64,000 nucleotides of DNA from Streptomyces sp. NBC_00162 (GCF_024611995.1 NZ_CP102509.1:7254001-7318000), one strand, 5' to 3'; positions 43,622 through 53,011 are shown, counted from the stretch's first letter. Made by a program: numbers and translations. The notes: generated from the sequence alone by a model not told the origin.

Positions 43622-45442
43622 TCAGCGTCGCTGTTCCCGGTCGAGCGCTTCGTCGAGGGTGATGGCGGCCATGATCAGCGACAGGTGGGTGAATGCCTGT
43701 GGGAAGTTTCCCAGTTGCTCCCCGCTCGGACCGATCTCCTCGGCGAAGAGCCCGACGTGGTTCGCGTACGTCTGCATCTTCTCGAAGGTGTACCGGGCTT
43801 GAGGCAGCCGACCTGCCCGGGCGAGTGCGTCCACGTAGAGGAAGGTGCACAGACTGAAGGTGCCTTCCGAGCCGCGCAGTCCGTCCGGCGACGCCGCCGG
43901 GTCGTAGCGGTAGACAAGGCTGTCGGAGACGAGCTTGCGGTCCATGGCGTCGAGCGTGGACAGCCAGGCAGGATCCCTGGCGGCGATGAATCCGACCCTC
44001 GGCATGAGCAGCAACGAGGCGTCCAGGACGTCGCTGTCGTAGTGCTGGATGAAGGCGCGCTCCTTCTCGCTCCAGCCGCGTTGCATGACCGCGTCGAAGA
44101 CGGTGTCCCTCGCCTTGCGCCATCTCTCCAGGTCGGCGGGCTTGCGCATGACCTCGGCCAGACGCATCCCGTGGTCGAAGGCCACCCAGGACATCATCTT
44201 GCTGTAGGTGAAGTCCTGTCGGCCGCCGCGAGTCTCCCAGATGCCCTCGTCCGGCCTGTCCCAGTTGTCGGCGAGCCAGTCCATCGTCCTGGCCAGGCTC
44301 TGCCACCCCCGGAAGCTGGCCTGCTGTGCGATTTCGTCACCTTGTGCCAGTGCGTATACGGCCTCGCCGTAGATGTCGAGCTGAAGCTGGTCGGCAGCGC
44401 CGTTGCCGATGCGCACGGGCGCGGAACCGCGGTAGCCCTCGAAGTGATCGAGTGTCTCCTCCGGCAGGTCGGGATCGCCGTCGACCCGGTACATGGTCTG
44501 CAGCGGCTCGCCGTCCTTGCCCTCGCGCTCGCGCAGCCTCTCCACGAGCCAGTGGACGAAGGCGATGGCCTCCTCGACGAAGCCGAGGTCCAGCATGGCC
44601 CGCACGGACAGCGAGCCGTCACGCACCCAGGTGAAGCGGTAGTCCCAGTTGCGCTCTCCGCCGACCTGTTCGGGCAGGCCCATCGTGGCCGCCGCGATCA
44701 AGGCGCCGGTGGGGGCGTAGGTGAGGAGCTTGAGAGTGATCGCCGAGCGGTGGACCAGCTCGGGCCAGCGGCCCCGGTAGTGGGACTGGTGCAGCCACTG
44801 CTCCCAGAAACGGTTGACCTCCTCGACCTGTCCGGTCAGCCCGTCGACGGTGGGGGAGACCGGTGCCTCGCCGCCGGATGCGCAGACGGTGAAGACTGCG
44901 CCGCCGGACTCACCGGCGCTCAGCGTCACCCTGCCGCCCACGTCGTCGCCGTCCCGCTCCAGCGGGAAGGTGGCCTGCAGGTGCGCATCGATCCCCGGAG
45001 CCCGGAACACGGCGCCGTTGTCGTCGAGTTCGAGCTGATGGCCGGCCCGGGCGTAATCGAAGCGCGGTCGGCACTCGAGCGTGAAGTCGACGGTGCCCCG
45101 CACGGCGCGTACCGCGCGGACCAGGGTGTGCCGGTCGGTGGCGGTGCGGGTGGGGTCCGGAGGCATGAAGTCGATCACCTCGCCCACGCCGTCCGGCGAC
45201 ATGAACCGGGTCACCAGGATGGCGGTGCCGGGGTAGTAGAGCTGTTTGCAGACCGCGTCGGGGTTCTCGGGGGCCAGCAGAAAGTACCCGCCGCGGTCGT
45301 GGTCGAGCAGGGCGGCGAAGATGCTGGGAGAGTCGAACCTGGGGGCGGCGAACCAGTCGACGACGCCCTTCGACGAGACGAGTGCGGCGGTCTGCAGATC
45401 GCCCACCAGGCCGTGCTCAGCGATGGGTGGATAGCGGTCCAT
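43622..45442 (-). CDS. GH15 glycoside hydrolase (glucoamylase/trehalase-like)
   Basis: The 606-residue protein has the N-terminal beta-sandwich (YPPIAEHGLVGDLQTAALVSSKGVVDWFAAPRFDSPS) and the (alpha/alpha)6 catalytic domain with GGERNWDYRFTWVRDGS near 260 and YRFTWVRD-type substrate residues. No signal peptide is seen. In actinobacteria such intracellular GH15 proteins include trehalases as well as glucan hydrolases, so the substrate is open. The ATG at 45442 has GGAG six bases upstream; an in-frame upstream ATG at 45484 lacks one. Confidence 0.9.
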   Translation of the reverse strand: MDRYPPIAEHGLVGDLQTAALVSSKGVVDWFAAPRFDSPSIFAALLDHDRGGYFLLAPENPDAVCKQLYYPGTAILVTRFMSPDGVGEVIDFMPPDPTRTATDRHTLVRAVRAVRGTVDFTLECRPRFDYARAGHQLELDDNGAVFRAPGIDAHLQATFPLERDGDDVGGRVTLSAGESGGAVFTVCASGGEAPVSPTVDGLTGQVEEVNRFWEQWLHQSHYRGRWPELVHRSAITLKLLTYAPTGALIAAATMGLPEQVGGERNWDYRFTWVRDGSLSVRAMLDLGFVEEAIAFVHWLVERLREREGKDGEPLQTMYRVDGDPDLPEETLDHFEGYRGSAPVRIGNGAADQLQLDIYGEAVYALAQGDEIAQQASFRGWQSLARTMDWLADNWDRPDEGIWETRGGRQDFTYSKMMSWVAFDHGMRLAEVMRKPADLERWRKARDTVFDAVMQRGWSEKERAFIQHYDSDVLDASLLLMPRVGFIAARDPAWLSTLDAMDRKLVSDSLVYRYDPAASPDGLRGSEGTFSLCTFLYVDALARAGRLPQARYTFEKMQTYANHVGLFAEEIGPSGEQLGNFPQAFTHLSLIMAAITLDEALDREQRR

Positions 45443-45565
45443 GGTTGCTCCGGAGTCTCGGAGGAGACCCCCTGCATCCACCATCGCTCACCCCGGTCGT
45501 CCTTGCCACGCCGATGTGGCGTGCCGGAGGTCGGGGCAGCCGACAGGGACGGCGGCGGCCTTGCT

Positions 45566-45922
45566 TCAGCCCTGAGTGGCGTGCGGCTTCGCTCCCAGCA
45601 TCTCTCTGGCCAGCTCCGCAATATTGGCCACGGCGTGGGAGAGCCCGCTCACCACTATGGCGGCCGCGGCGATCAGGACCCAGCCGGCCGCCTCGTGCGG
45701 CAGCGCGGGGGCCACCACGACAGGCGATCCGCCCTCTCCGTGCGCCGTGCGCGGCTCTCTTCGCAGCACCTCTTTGGCGATCTCCGCAACACCGGCGACA
45801 GCGTGGAACACCGCCCCCAGGGCGATGCCCGAGGCGCCGATCAGGACCCAGCCGCCCCTCCCGATCCCGGCGGTGCGGGGTGCCGGAGCGGACTTCATTC
45901 TCAGGTGACGTATGCGGGGCAT
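45566..45922 (-). CDS. small membrane protein with an internal duplication
   Basis: The 118-residue product contains two copies of a unit of about 34 residues (roughly 24-57 and 79-112). The shared pattern is GWVLI-x-A-x2-I-x3-G-x2-HAVA, then AE-hydrophobic-A-basic-E-x-L. Each copy has one hydrophobic helix followed by an amphipathic one with a conserved His. AAGGAGG lies eight bases upstream of the ATG at 45922, so it is very probably translated. No family is recognised. Gene duplication within the ORF suggests a two-helix bundle or pore-like arrangement in the membrane. Confidence 0.7.
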   Translation of the reverse strand: MPRIRHLRMKSAPAPRTAGIGRGGWVLIGASGIALGAVFHAVAGVAEIAKEVLRREPRTAHGEGGSPVVVAPALPHEAAGWVLIAAAAIVVSGLSHAVANIAELAREMLGAKPHATQG

Positions 45923-46266
45923 GGGCTCGGCCTCCTTCGGCGCCACCGTCGGCTTGCCGCGACCTCGGAGGGAGATCGGGCGCCTGCGTCCTCAGGGTCG
46001 CGATGAGGAGGACTCTCTGATCATCCGCTGCGGGTGGTCCTCGTACCGCCACTGTAGTGCGGGCCCGGCGATCAGGCGCGGCGCAGCCGCGACGGGGCAA
46101 CTCGAAGTGAGACCACGGCTACGGTGCGTGCCCTGCGCGAATCGTCCTGCCCGTCGGCCGCGGGCCAGGCTGCCGCGAACGGGCCGCTGCGCGGCTGATG
46201 AACGGCCGTGCGGCATACGCAGAATGGGAGCATTCACCAGCTGTTGTCGAACCGAAAGCGACTGCC
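45923..46266. other. intergenic region without recognised features
   Basis: The 344 bases between the divergent small membrane protein gene and the Vat-like gene show no conserved ORF or strong hairpin. They must hold two promoters, which I could not assign. Confidence 0.4.
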
Positions 46267-46911
46267 ATGAACCGCCTTCCCGCAGACCCGACGGTGCTTC
46301 ACCCGTTCCCCGACCAGCCGCGCGTGGTGCTGCTGAAGCCGCTGGTGACCTCGCCGCTGATCGAGGTCGGCGAGTACTCCTACTACGACGACCCGGAAGA
46401 TCCGACCGCGTTCGAGACCCGCAACGTTCTCTACCACTACGGGCCGGAGAAACTGCTCATCGGGAAGTTCTGCGCTCTGGGAACCGGAGTGCGGTTCATC
46501 ATGAACGGCGCCAACCACCGCATGGACGGCCCCTCCACGTTCCCCTTCCCCATCATGGGCGGCTCCTGGGCCGAGCACTTCGACCTGCTCACCGGCCTGC
46601 CAGGAAGGGGCGACACCGTCGTCGGCAACGACGTCTGGTTCGGCTACAACACCATGGTCATGCCCGGAGTCCGTATCGGGCACGGCGCGATCATCGGATC
46701 CGGCAGCGTCGTCGTCGACGACGTCCCCGACTACGCCATCGTCGGCGGCAACCCGGCCAAACTCATCCGCACCCGCCACAACGACGACGACATCGCCCGC
46801 CTGCTTGACCTCGCCTGGTGGGACTGGCCCGCAGAACACCTCACCGAACACATCCGGGTCGTCATGTCCGGCACCATCGACGACCTCGAAGAGATCGCAC
46901 CACGAGCCTGA
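46267..46911 (+). CDS. Vat/CatB-type hexapeptide-repeat acetyltransferase
   Basis: The 214-residue left-handed beta-helix protein matches the xenobiotic acetyltransferase group (virginiamycin/streptogramin A and CatB chloramphenicol acetyltransferases). It has EVGEYSYYDDPED near 37, IGKFCALGTGVRFIMNGANHRMDGPSTFPF with the catalytic His, and hexapeptide repeats GNDVWFGYNTMVMPGVRIGHGAIIGSGSVV. It would O-acetylate a small-molecule hydroxyl using acetyl-CoA. Many chromosomal homologues are not true resistance genes, so resistance is only possible. It is monocistronic and convergent with the GH18 gene. Confidence 0.87.
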   Translation: MNRLPADPTVLHPFPDQPRVVLLKPLVTSPLIEVGEYSYYDDPEDPTAFETRNVLYHYGPEKLLIGKFCALGTGVRFIMNGANHRMDGPSTFPFPIMGGSWAEHFDLLTGLPGRGDTVVGNDVWFGYNTMVMPGVRIGHGAIIGSGSVVVDDVPDYAIVGGNPAKLIRTRHNDDDIARLLDLAWWDWPAEHLTEHIRVVMSGTIDDLEEIAPRA

Positions 46912-46931
46912 GCCGGCCCACAGGGAGCACA

Positions 46932-46955
46932 CACCACTCCGGGACACCAGTGGTG
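46932..46955. terminator. hairpin between convergent genes
   Basis: CACCACT at 46932-46938 pairs with AGTGGTG at 46949-46955 around a 10-base loop, in the 75-base gap between the convergent acetyltransferase and GH18 genes. Confidence 0.45.
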
Positions 46956-46986
46956 ACCGGCCGGCCGGGCCCACCGACGCAGCGGT

Positions 46987-48018
46987 TCAGCCGGAGAAGG
47001 CCTCCGCGAACGCCCCGGCGCTCTGCGACACCCCACTGCAGTTCGTTGCCGCGTCGTCCGACGAGGTGTCACCGTCCTCGCACTGCCGGTCCCGGAAGGC
47101 CGACCACATCGACACCCAGGCGATGCCCTTGTCCTCGGCGAAGGACCGCACCCGAGCCGCGTCGGACAGCGTGAACGTCTCACCGGCGATGTCGTTGTCA
47201 CCGATCATCGAGGTGACGGCGAGACCGCGCCAGGCGTCGTCGGCGGAGAGGCCGAAGACGTCCTGCAGTTGATCGTGCGCGGCCTGGGCGGAGGCGATCG
47301 CGTAGTCACCCATGTCGCCGGTGTACGTGCCGCCGTAGTTCATCGTCATGATGTTGACGGTGGCCACCTGCACGCCGTTGTCGTTGGCGGACTGCAGCAG
47401 CGCAAGGCTGCCCTCGTCGAGCCCGGAGGGCATGACGGGCAGGGTGAAGGAGACCGTCAAATCGCTGCGCTCCTTCTGGAGCAGCGCGATGGCCTTGGAG
47501 CGCATCTCGACCGCGTCCGAGTCGCCGAGGTCGTCGCCCTCGATGTCGAAGTCTGCCTGCGTCGCCCCGGCGGCGTCGAGCGCGTCCGCGTAGGCAGCGG
47601 CGAGCGCGGACGCGTTGGCGCAAACCGCTGCGAGCTCCGCGCCGGAGGCGCCGCCGAACGAGACGCGCACGCTGCTGCCGGACGATGTCAGCGCCGAGAT
47701 ACGGGACTTCACCGTCGGGTCGTCGATGGCCTGGCTCCCGTCCCACTTCGGCGTGCAGTCACTTCCGTCCGAGATGACGAAGGCCAGGTTGTACGCCGAA
47801 GGGGAGCCGGCGGAGTCGTTGGCGGAGGCCGCGGTGGCGCTGACGTAGGGGGCGTAGGACGTGCTCGGCGCCGCTGTCGTCGAGGGTGACGCACCGGCCC
47901 CGGACGGGGTCGGCGAGCCTGCGTCGCCCGATGGTCCGGTCCCGTCCGAGGAACATCCGGCACAGGCCAGGGCCACCAGACAGGCGAGCCCGGCGGCCGG
48001 CTTCAGGAAATTTCGCAT
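46987..48018 (-). CDS. lipoprotein GH18-type chitinase-like enzyme
   Basis: The 343-residue protein has a lipobox (LVALACAGC, Cys near 21), a Ser/Thr/Pro-rich linker to about residue 55 and a compact GH18 barrel. The catalytic motif is ADFDIEGDD and later barrel strands are NIMTMNYGG and IAWVSMWSAFRDRQCED. It lacks a visible chitin-binding module. It would cleave chitin-like or related glycans at the cell surface. The ATG at 48018 has CGGGAG upstream; a longer in-frame start would spoil the lipoprotein signal. Confidence 0.87.
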   Translation of the reverse strand: MRNFLKPAAGLACLVALACAGCSSDGTGPSGDAGSPTPSGAGASPSTTAAPSTSYAPYVSATAASANDSAGSPSAYNLAFVISDGSDCTPKWDGSQAIDDPTVKSRISALTSSGSSVRVSFGGASGAELAAVCANASALAAAYADALDAAGATQADFDIEGDDLGDSDAVEMRSKAIALLQKERSDLTVSFTLPVMPSGLDEGSLALLQSANDNGVQVATVNIMTMNYGGTYTGDMGDYAIASAQAAHDQLQDVFGLSADDAWRGLAVTSMIGDNDIAGETFTLSDAARVRSFAEDKGIAWVSMWSAFRDRQCEDGDTSSDDAATNCSGVSQSAGAFAEAFSG

Positions 48019-48322
48019 CGTACGTACTCCCGCTCTCGTGATTGCCGTGCCAGGTCGGAAACAAATCATGTTCCCGGAGTGGGAATGTCTCATATGCGGC
48101 TGAATTTTATCGCGGCAGGAAGTGCGCAGACGGTTCATGGAAACCTTCCAGAATACGGATCGCCGAATGTAAATACCCGGGCAATCAGGCCCTTTTCATC
48201 CGCCCTGACTTCCGTGAGTGATTTCGGATTCGCTCAGGAAATGCACAGGTTGAGCTGTTGTTCATAGGAGCCTCATAGGGAAGTCAGGGTTTTGGCTCAG
48301 GGATCGGTCTTAATCTCCTGGA
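48019..48322. other. AT-richer divergent intergenic region
   Basis: The 304 bases between the GH18 gene and the polysaccharide operon are markedly AT-richer than their surroundings. CATAGG occurs twice near 48266 and 48277, just before the plus-strand operon, and may be a regulator site. No gene is seen. Confidence 0.35.
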
Positions 48323-48706
48323 ATGCATTCCGAGCCTCTTCCCGAAAACCGCTCCGCCCCGCGCGGCCGCCGCAAGCCCCGCAACGGGTGCGCGGAGGGC
48401 CCCGTGTTCGTCGACAACTCCGGGCGCAGGGCCAGATTGCTCCGCCGGATCGGTCTCGCCGGCGGTGCCGTCTGTGTCGTGTACGCGGCCGTGCTCGGCA
48501 TGGCCTTCATGGGTTGGGGCACCTCGCTCGCCCCGTCCTCGCTGCTGCCCTTCGGGGGCGGCGGCCCTGCTCCCGGCGCCCAGGACCCCGGACTCGGTTA
48601 CGGCGGGCCGCAGGGCGGCATCGGCACGCCGCCCCCGAAGCCCACCGGCGCCCCGCCGACAGTCACTCCCGCCCCGTCTGTCCCTGCCCCCACCCGCGCC
48701 AGCTGA
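48323..48706 (+). CDS. small single-helix membrane protein of polysaccharide operon
   Basis: The 127-residue product has a basic cytoplasmic N-terminus (1-40), one membrane helix (about 42-66) and a Gly/Pro-rich outer tail with repeated PPxP and PTxAP elements. No family is recognised. It lies 19 bases before the deacetylase-glycosyltransferase gene and is probably an accessory subunit of that polysaccharide machinery. Confidence 0.7.
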   Translation: MHSEPLPENRSAPRGRRKPRNGCAEGPVFVDNSGRRARLLRRIGLAGGAVCVVYAAVLGMAFMGWGTSLAPSSLLPFGGGGPAPGAQDPGLGYGGPQGGIGTPPPKPTGAPPTVTPAPSVPAPTRAS

Positions 48707-48725
48707 CCGGAGCCCGAAGAAACCC

Positions 48726-51032
48726 ATGACGACCACCACACCCTCGCGCGGTCGCAGGCGCGCCCCTTCCCGGATGACGCGGGCCGCGGGCAAGGCCGCG
48801 GCCCTGCAGAAACCGCGCGTGATCCTCGCGCTGATTCTCCTCGCCGCGCTCACCGGCGTGATGTTGCTCGACGGCTTTCTGCGCGCCGAGGTGGGCGGCG
48901 ACGAGCGCATCCGCACCGGGGCCGGTTCCGACGAGGTCCCCGACGAGGTCCTCGGCGGCGGACCGATCCTGAGCTTCCGGGGCGGCCAGGCGCAGTCGGT
49001 GTCGGTGCCGGACAAGACCATCGCCCTGACCTTCGACGACGGACCGGACCCCACCTGGACGCCCAAGGTCCTCAAGATCCTTGAGGACAACGAGATCCCG
49101 GGCACGTTCTTCCTGGTCGGCTCGATGGTCGCGCGTAACCCGGGCATCGTGAAGGACCTGGTGGATCAGGGCAGCGAGGTGGGCATCCACACGTTCACGC
49201 ACGTCGATCTCTCGTACCAGAGCAGCGCCCGGGTCACCCGCGAGATGGAGCAGACCCAGCTCGCGCTCGCGGGTGCGGCGGGGATCACGACGACACTGTT
49301 CCGTGCTCCGTACTCCTCCCAGCCGGACGCAATCGACAACTACAGCTGGCCCGTCTACAAGCAGCTCGGCGAGCAGGGCTACACCAGCGTCTTCGTGGAC
49401 ACCGACAGCGACGACTGGAAGACCCCGGGCGTTTCCAAGATCGTCGAATGGGCCACGCCGTCCTCGGGCAAGGGCGCCTCTGTGCTCTTCCACGACGCGG
49501 GCGGCGACCGCAGTCAGACGGTCAAGGCGCTTCCCGAGTACATCAAGAAGATGAAGGCGCTCGGCTACACGTTCACCACCGTCAGCGGCGCGACCCAGAA
49601 GGCGGGGAGCGGCGCCCAGGGGGCGGACGCCGGGGCGGCCGGCACGGACCAGCAGGCGAACCGTCAGCAGGTCGGCGGTGAGCAGCCGGGAGACCGGGCA
49701 CCGGGTGACGCGCGACCCGGGGGAGCGGGCAGCCTCCAGGCCGCCCACCGCACCGCCACGGGAGCGACCCTGTTCGAGGGCAAGGCCCTCATCGCGGCCG
49801 TCGCCGTTGCCGAGTGGGCCGTTCCGGGGCTCGCGATCGGGCTCGCGGTGGTCGGTGTCGCCGTCATGGGCCGGTTCGGGCTGATGGTGATCCTCGCCCG
49901 ACGTCACCACAGACAGCGCAACAGGCGCCGGTTCAGCTGGGGGCCGACGGTCACCCGGCCGGTGAGCGTGATCGTGCCCGCGTACAACGAGAAGGAGTGC
50001 ATCGCCAACACCCTCAAGTCGCTGGCGCAGAGCACCCATCCGATCGAGATCATCGTCGTCGACGACGGTTCGACGGACAACACGTCCGAGATCGCCGAGT
50101 CGCTCGGCATGCCAAACGTCCGCGTCATCCGGCAGGAGAACGCGGGCAAGCCTGCCGCACTCAACAACGGCGTACGCAACGCCCGTTACGACATCATCGT
50201 GATGATGGACGGCGACACCGTCTTCGAGCCGGACACCGTGGGACAGCTGGTGCAGCCCTTCGCCGATCCACGGGTCGGCGCGGTTGCGGGCAATGCCAAG
50301 GTCGGCAACCGCGACACGGTCATCGGCGCGTGGCAGCACATCGAGTACGTCATGGGCTTCAACCTCGACCGCCGCATGTACGACCTGCTGCGCTGCATGC
50401 CCACGATTCCGGGCGCGATCGGCGCCTTCCGCCGTGACGCGGTGCTGGAAGTCGGCGGTATGAGCGAGGACACCCTCGCCGAGGACACGGACATCACCAT
50501 CGCCATGCACCGCGCGGGATGGCGGGTCGTCTACCAGGAGCACGCCAAGGCCTGGACGGAGGCGCCCGGTTCGCTGAAGCAGCTGTGGAGTCAGCGCTAC
50601 CGCTGGAGCTACGGCACCATGCAGGCACTCTGGAAGCACCGAAAGTCCCTTACGGACAAAGGCCCGTCGGGTCGCTTCGGCAGGGTCGGCATGCCGCTGG
50701 TCGTGATCTTCCAGATCGTCACGCCCGTGTTCGCCCCGCTCATCGACGTGTTCACCGCCTATTCGATGATCTTCGTCGACTTCAAGGCGGCCCTGATCGC
50801 GTGGCTGGCGGTGCTGGCCGTTCAACTCGTCTGTGCGGCCTACGCGTTCCGGCTTGACCGCGAGCGGTACCGGTACCTCCTGATGATGCCGCTACAGCAG
50901 CTCGCGTACCGCCAGATGATGTACCTGGTCCTCATCCACTCCTGCGTCACCGCGCTCACCGGCGGCCGCCTGCGCTGGCAGAAACTCAAGCGCACGGGCG
51001 AAGTCGGCACCCCCGCGGGGGCCGGCCGATGA
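48726..51032 (+). CDS. bifunctional polysaccharide deacetylase-family 2 glycosyltransferase
   Basis: The 768-residue membrane protein joins a CE4 deacetylase domain (about 95-300; TFDDGPD near 100 and the metal His pair in HTFTHVD) to a processive GT2 domain (about 400-690). The synthase motifs are DDGSTDN, DGD, EDTD and QRYRW. Membrane helices lie near 31-50, 340-365 and 640-720. This is a single-chain equivalent of the separate synthase and deacetylase of PNAG-type exopolysaccharide systems. It would make a partly deacetylated amino-sugar polymer. The ATG at 48726 follows the small membrane protein gene. Confidence 0.92.
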   Translation: MTTTTPSRGRRRAPSRMTRAAGKAAALQKPRVILALILLAALTGVMLLDGFLRAEVGGDERIRTGAGSDEVPDEVLGGGPILSFRGGQAQSVSVPDKTIALTFDDGPDPTWTPKVLKILEDNEIPGTFFLVGSMVARNPGIVKDLVDQGSEVGIHTFTHVDLSYQSSARVTREMEQTQLALAGAAGITTTLFRAPYSSQPDAIDNYSWPVYKQLGEQGYTSVFVDTDSDDWKTPGVSKIVEWATPSSGKGASVLFHDAGGDRSQTVKALPEYIKKMKALGYTFTTVSGATQKAGSGAQGADAGAAGTDQQANRQQVGGEQPGDRAPGDARPGGAGSLQAAHRTATGATLFEGKALIAAVAVAEWAVPGLAIGLAVVGVAVMGRFGLMVILARRHHRQRNRRRFSWGPTVTRPVSVIVPAYNEKECIANTLKSLAQSTHPIEIIVVDDGSTDNTSEIAESLGMPNVRVIRQENAGKPAALNNGVRNARYDIIVMMDGDTVFEPDTVGQLVQPFADPRVGAVAGNAKVGNRDTVIGAWQHIEYVMGFNLDRRMYDLLRCMPTIPGAIGAFRRDAVLEVGGMSEDTLAEDTDITIAMHRAGWRVVYQEHAKAWTEAPGSLKQLWSQRYRWSYGTMQALWKHRKSLTDKGPSGRFGRVGMPLVVIFQIVTPVFAPLIDVFTAYSMIFVDFKAALIAWLAVLAVQLVCAAYAFRLDRERYRYLLMMPLQQLAYRQMMYLVLIHSCVTALTGGRLRWQKLKRTGEVGTPAGAGR

Positions 51033-52219
51033 GCGGGGTCCCGTACCGGCGGCAAAGCGGCCAGGACGCCCCGGCGGGGCCAGGATTTGACGTGCACACT
51101 CTCCGGCTGACCCGGGTGCCGGCGGCGCCGCCCGTGCCGCCCGTGCTGAGATCCGAACCGCCGAAGGCGCAGAGCGCGCGGCCGGCCGGAGGGCGTGATC
51201 GCTACTTCGACGTGCTGCGCGCCGTTGCTCTCGTACGCGTGGTGACCTACCACGCCTTCGGCTGGGCCTGGGCAGGCATGCTCTTCCCGTCCATGGGGGT
51301 GATGTTCGCGCTCGCCGGCACGCTGATGGCGAAATCCCTCGAGCGTCCGGCGCTCCAGGTGATCAAGGGCCGGATGCGCAGGCTGCTCCTGCCGTTCTGG
51401 TTCTGGGGCTTCTTCGTCGTGGCCGCGATGGTGATCCACGGCTGGACGCCGGGCCCGGACGTTCTCTACTGGGTGCTGCCCCTCGGTGACCCCCAGGGTG
51501 ACGAGTGGGGTGTCCAGGCCTGGGAGGTCCTCTGGTACCTGCGTGCGTACCTCTGGTTCGTTCTGCTCTCTCCGCTCCTGCTCCGGGTGTTCCGCAAGGC
51601 GCCCATCCCTGTGCTGCTGCTCTCCCTGGCTCCGGTCCTGGTCTTCCAGTTCCTCTGGGTGCCACCCGACGGCCGCTTCGGTGGCGGCCTCGTCGACCTC
51701 GCCACCTTCCTGTTCTGCTGGCTCGTCGGCTTCGCACACCACGACGGCGTCCTGCGGAGGATGAAGCCGGGCCCCGTGGTCACCGGTTCGCTCGCGGCGC
51801 TGGCGTTCGGCGCCCGGTACGCGCTCACGCACCAGGCGGAGACGGGTGGTTACGACCTCGACGACATCCCCCTCGCGCAGACCTTCTACTGCGCCGGCTT
51901 CGTGACGCTGCTGATGTACTTCAAGGCGTACTACAAGGTCGATTTCGCGGGCCTCGCGCGCTTCGGGAGACTCGACCGGATCGTGACGATCTTCAATCGC
52001 CGTGCCGTGACGATCTACCTCTGGCACGAGATCGCGCTGATCCTCGCGGTCCCCCTGCTCGACCGCTTCTGGGACGCTCCCGCCCTCGCGGCCTACCTGC
52101 CGCTGGAGAGCCAATGGTTCCTGTTCGGGATCGGGTGGCTCCTGCTCGCGGTGGCCGTCCTGCTGTGCGGCTGGGTCGAGGACGTGGCGGCGAAGAAGAG
52201 GCCGCGGCTGTTTCCGTAG
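51029..52219 (+). CDS. acyltransferase family 3 membrane protein
   Basis: The 396-residue protein has about ten membrane helices and the acyltransferase-3 start RYFDVLRAVALVRVVTYHAFGW near 57-78, including the conserved Arg and His. Its ATG overlaps the stop of the deacetylase-glycosyltransferase gene (ATGA), so it is the third gene of the polysaccharide operon. It probably adds acyl groups such as succinyl or acetyl to the polymer or its precursor. The long Pro/Ala-rich N-terminus (1-55) is cytoplasmic and without motif. Confidence 0.88.
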   Translation: MSGVPYRRQSGQDAPAGPGFDVHTLRLTRVPAAPPVPPVLRSEPPKAQSARPAGGRDRYFDVLRAVALVRVVTYHAFGWAWAGMLFPSMGVMFALAGTLMAKSLERPALQVIKGRMRRLLLPFWFWGFFVVAAMVIHGWTPGPDVLYWVLPLGDPQGDEWGVQAWEVLWYLRAYLWFVLLSPLLLRVFRKAPIPVLLLSLAPVLVFQFLWVPPDGRFGGGLVDLATFLFCWLVGFAHHDGVLRRMKPGPVVTGSLAALAFGARYALTHQAETGGYDLDDIPLAQTFYCAGFVTLLMYFKAYYKVDFAGLARFGRLDRIVTIFNRRAVTIYLWHEIALILAVPLLDRFWDAPALAAYLPLESQWFLFGIGWLLLAVAVLLCGWVEDVAAKKRPRLFP

Positions 52220-52269
52220 GGGGAGCCGGCACCCCGACGCCGCGCGCGCCGCTCGGCGGTTGGCCGCCG

Positions 52270-52880
52270 CCTCCCGGGGCTTCGCTTCCCCCGCTCACCG
52301 CGTCGGGGGCGATGCCGAGGGTGAGGGTGCCGGTGTACCCCTGGGTCGTGTCGCCGGTGACGGTCATCAGTCCGTCCCGGGCGCCGCCTCCGCCGTAGAC
52401 CATGGCGTCGGCGAGTTTGGTGGGCGTGCTGCTCGTCCGCCGGTGCGGCCTGGTACAGCTTGTTCGTCAACTGGTACGGGTCGCCCGCCAGGTCGTAGTA
52501 CTCGCGGAACGTGGGGGCGACGTCGATGTTCGCGGTGATGCGGCTGTCGGTGGTTCCCGCGCTCAGGCCGCCGGCCGGCCAGGAGAGGTAGAACGGCACC
52601 TCGTGCGCCGGGCGGTAGCCGGCTTGTCGCTGCGGTCGTTCTCCGGGACGGAGGGCCTGCCGTTCCGGTCCGGGACGGCCTTGCCGGCGTACTTCGCCTC
52701 GGGGGTGCGCGGACCGTGGGAGGCGTACGGGGTGACGTACGCGAACCAGGGCCGGGAGTCGGCCGCCGCCTTGTCGAGGCAGTTCAGGTTGCGGTTCTTG
52801 ATGATGTTGGTGGAGAACCCATCGATCGTCTGGACCGTGCCGTTGACGTTCCACTGCGCGGCAGCTCGTACGGGTACGGC
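52270..52880 (-). pseudogene. decayed sulfatase remnant
   Basis: On the minus strand, three shifted frames read parts of one sulfatase. About 52860-52622 gives PWFAYVTPYASHGPRTPEA and VPDRNGRPSVPENDRSDKP. About 52620-52430 gives EVPFYLSWPAGGLS, SRITANIDVAPTF and EYYDLAGDPYQLTN. A third frame continues from about 52420. The N-terminal half with the formylglycine cysteine is missing, and the DVAPTF and EYYDLAGDPYQ motifs are abnormally close, showing an internal deletion. It resembles N-acetylglucosamine-6-sulfatases. The gene is not functional. Confidence 0.75.
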
Positions 52881-53011
52881 AGACCAACTGCCGTGAAGGG
52901 GTGGAAGAGAGACGAGGACGAGGCATCGACTGGCCGGCCCCTCGGGGGCGCAGCGGGGTCAGATGACAGGTGGGGATCCTGCGGCTGGTCAGTGCCGAGA
53001 GCGACCGCTGA

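Noticed and set aside
46267..46911. Assignment of the Vat-like gene as part of the peptide cluster
   Set aside because: Several unrelated genes (pectinase, sigma factor, GH15) lie between it and the cluster.
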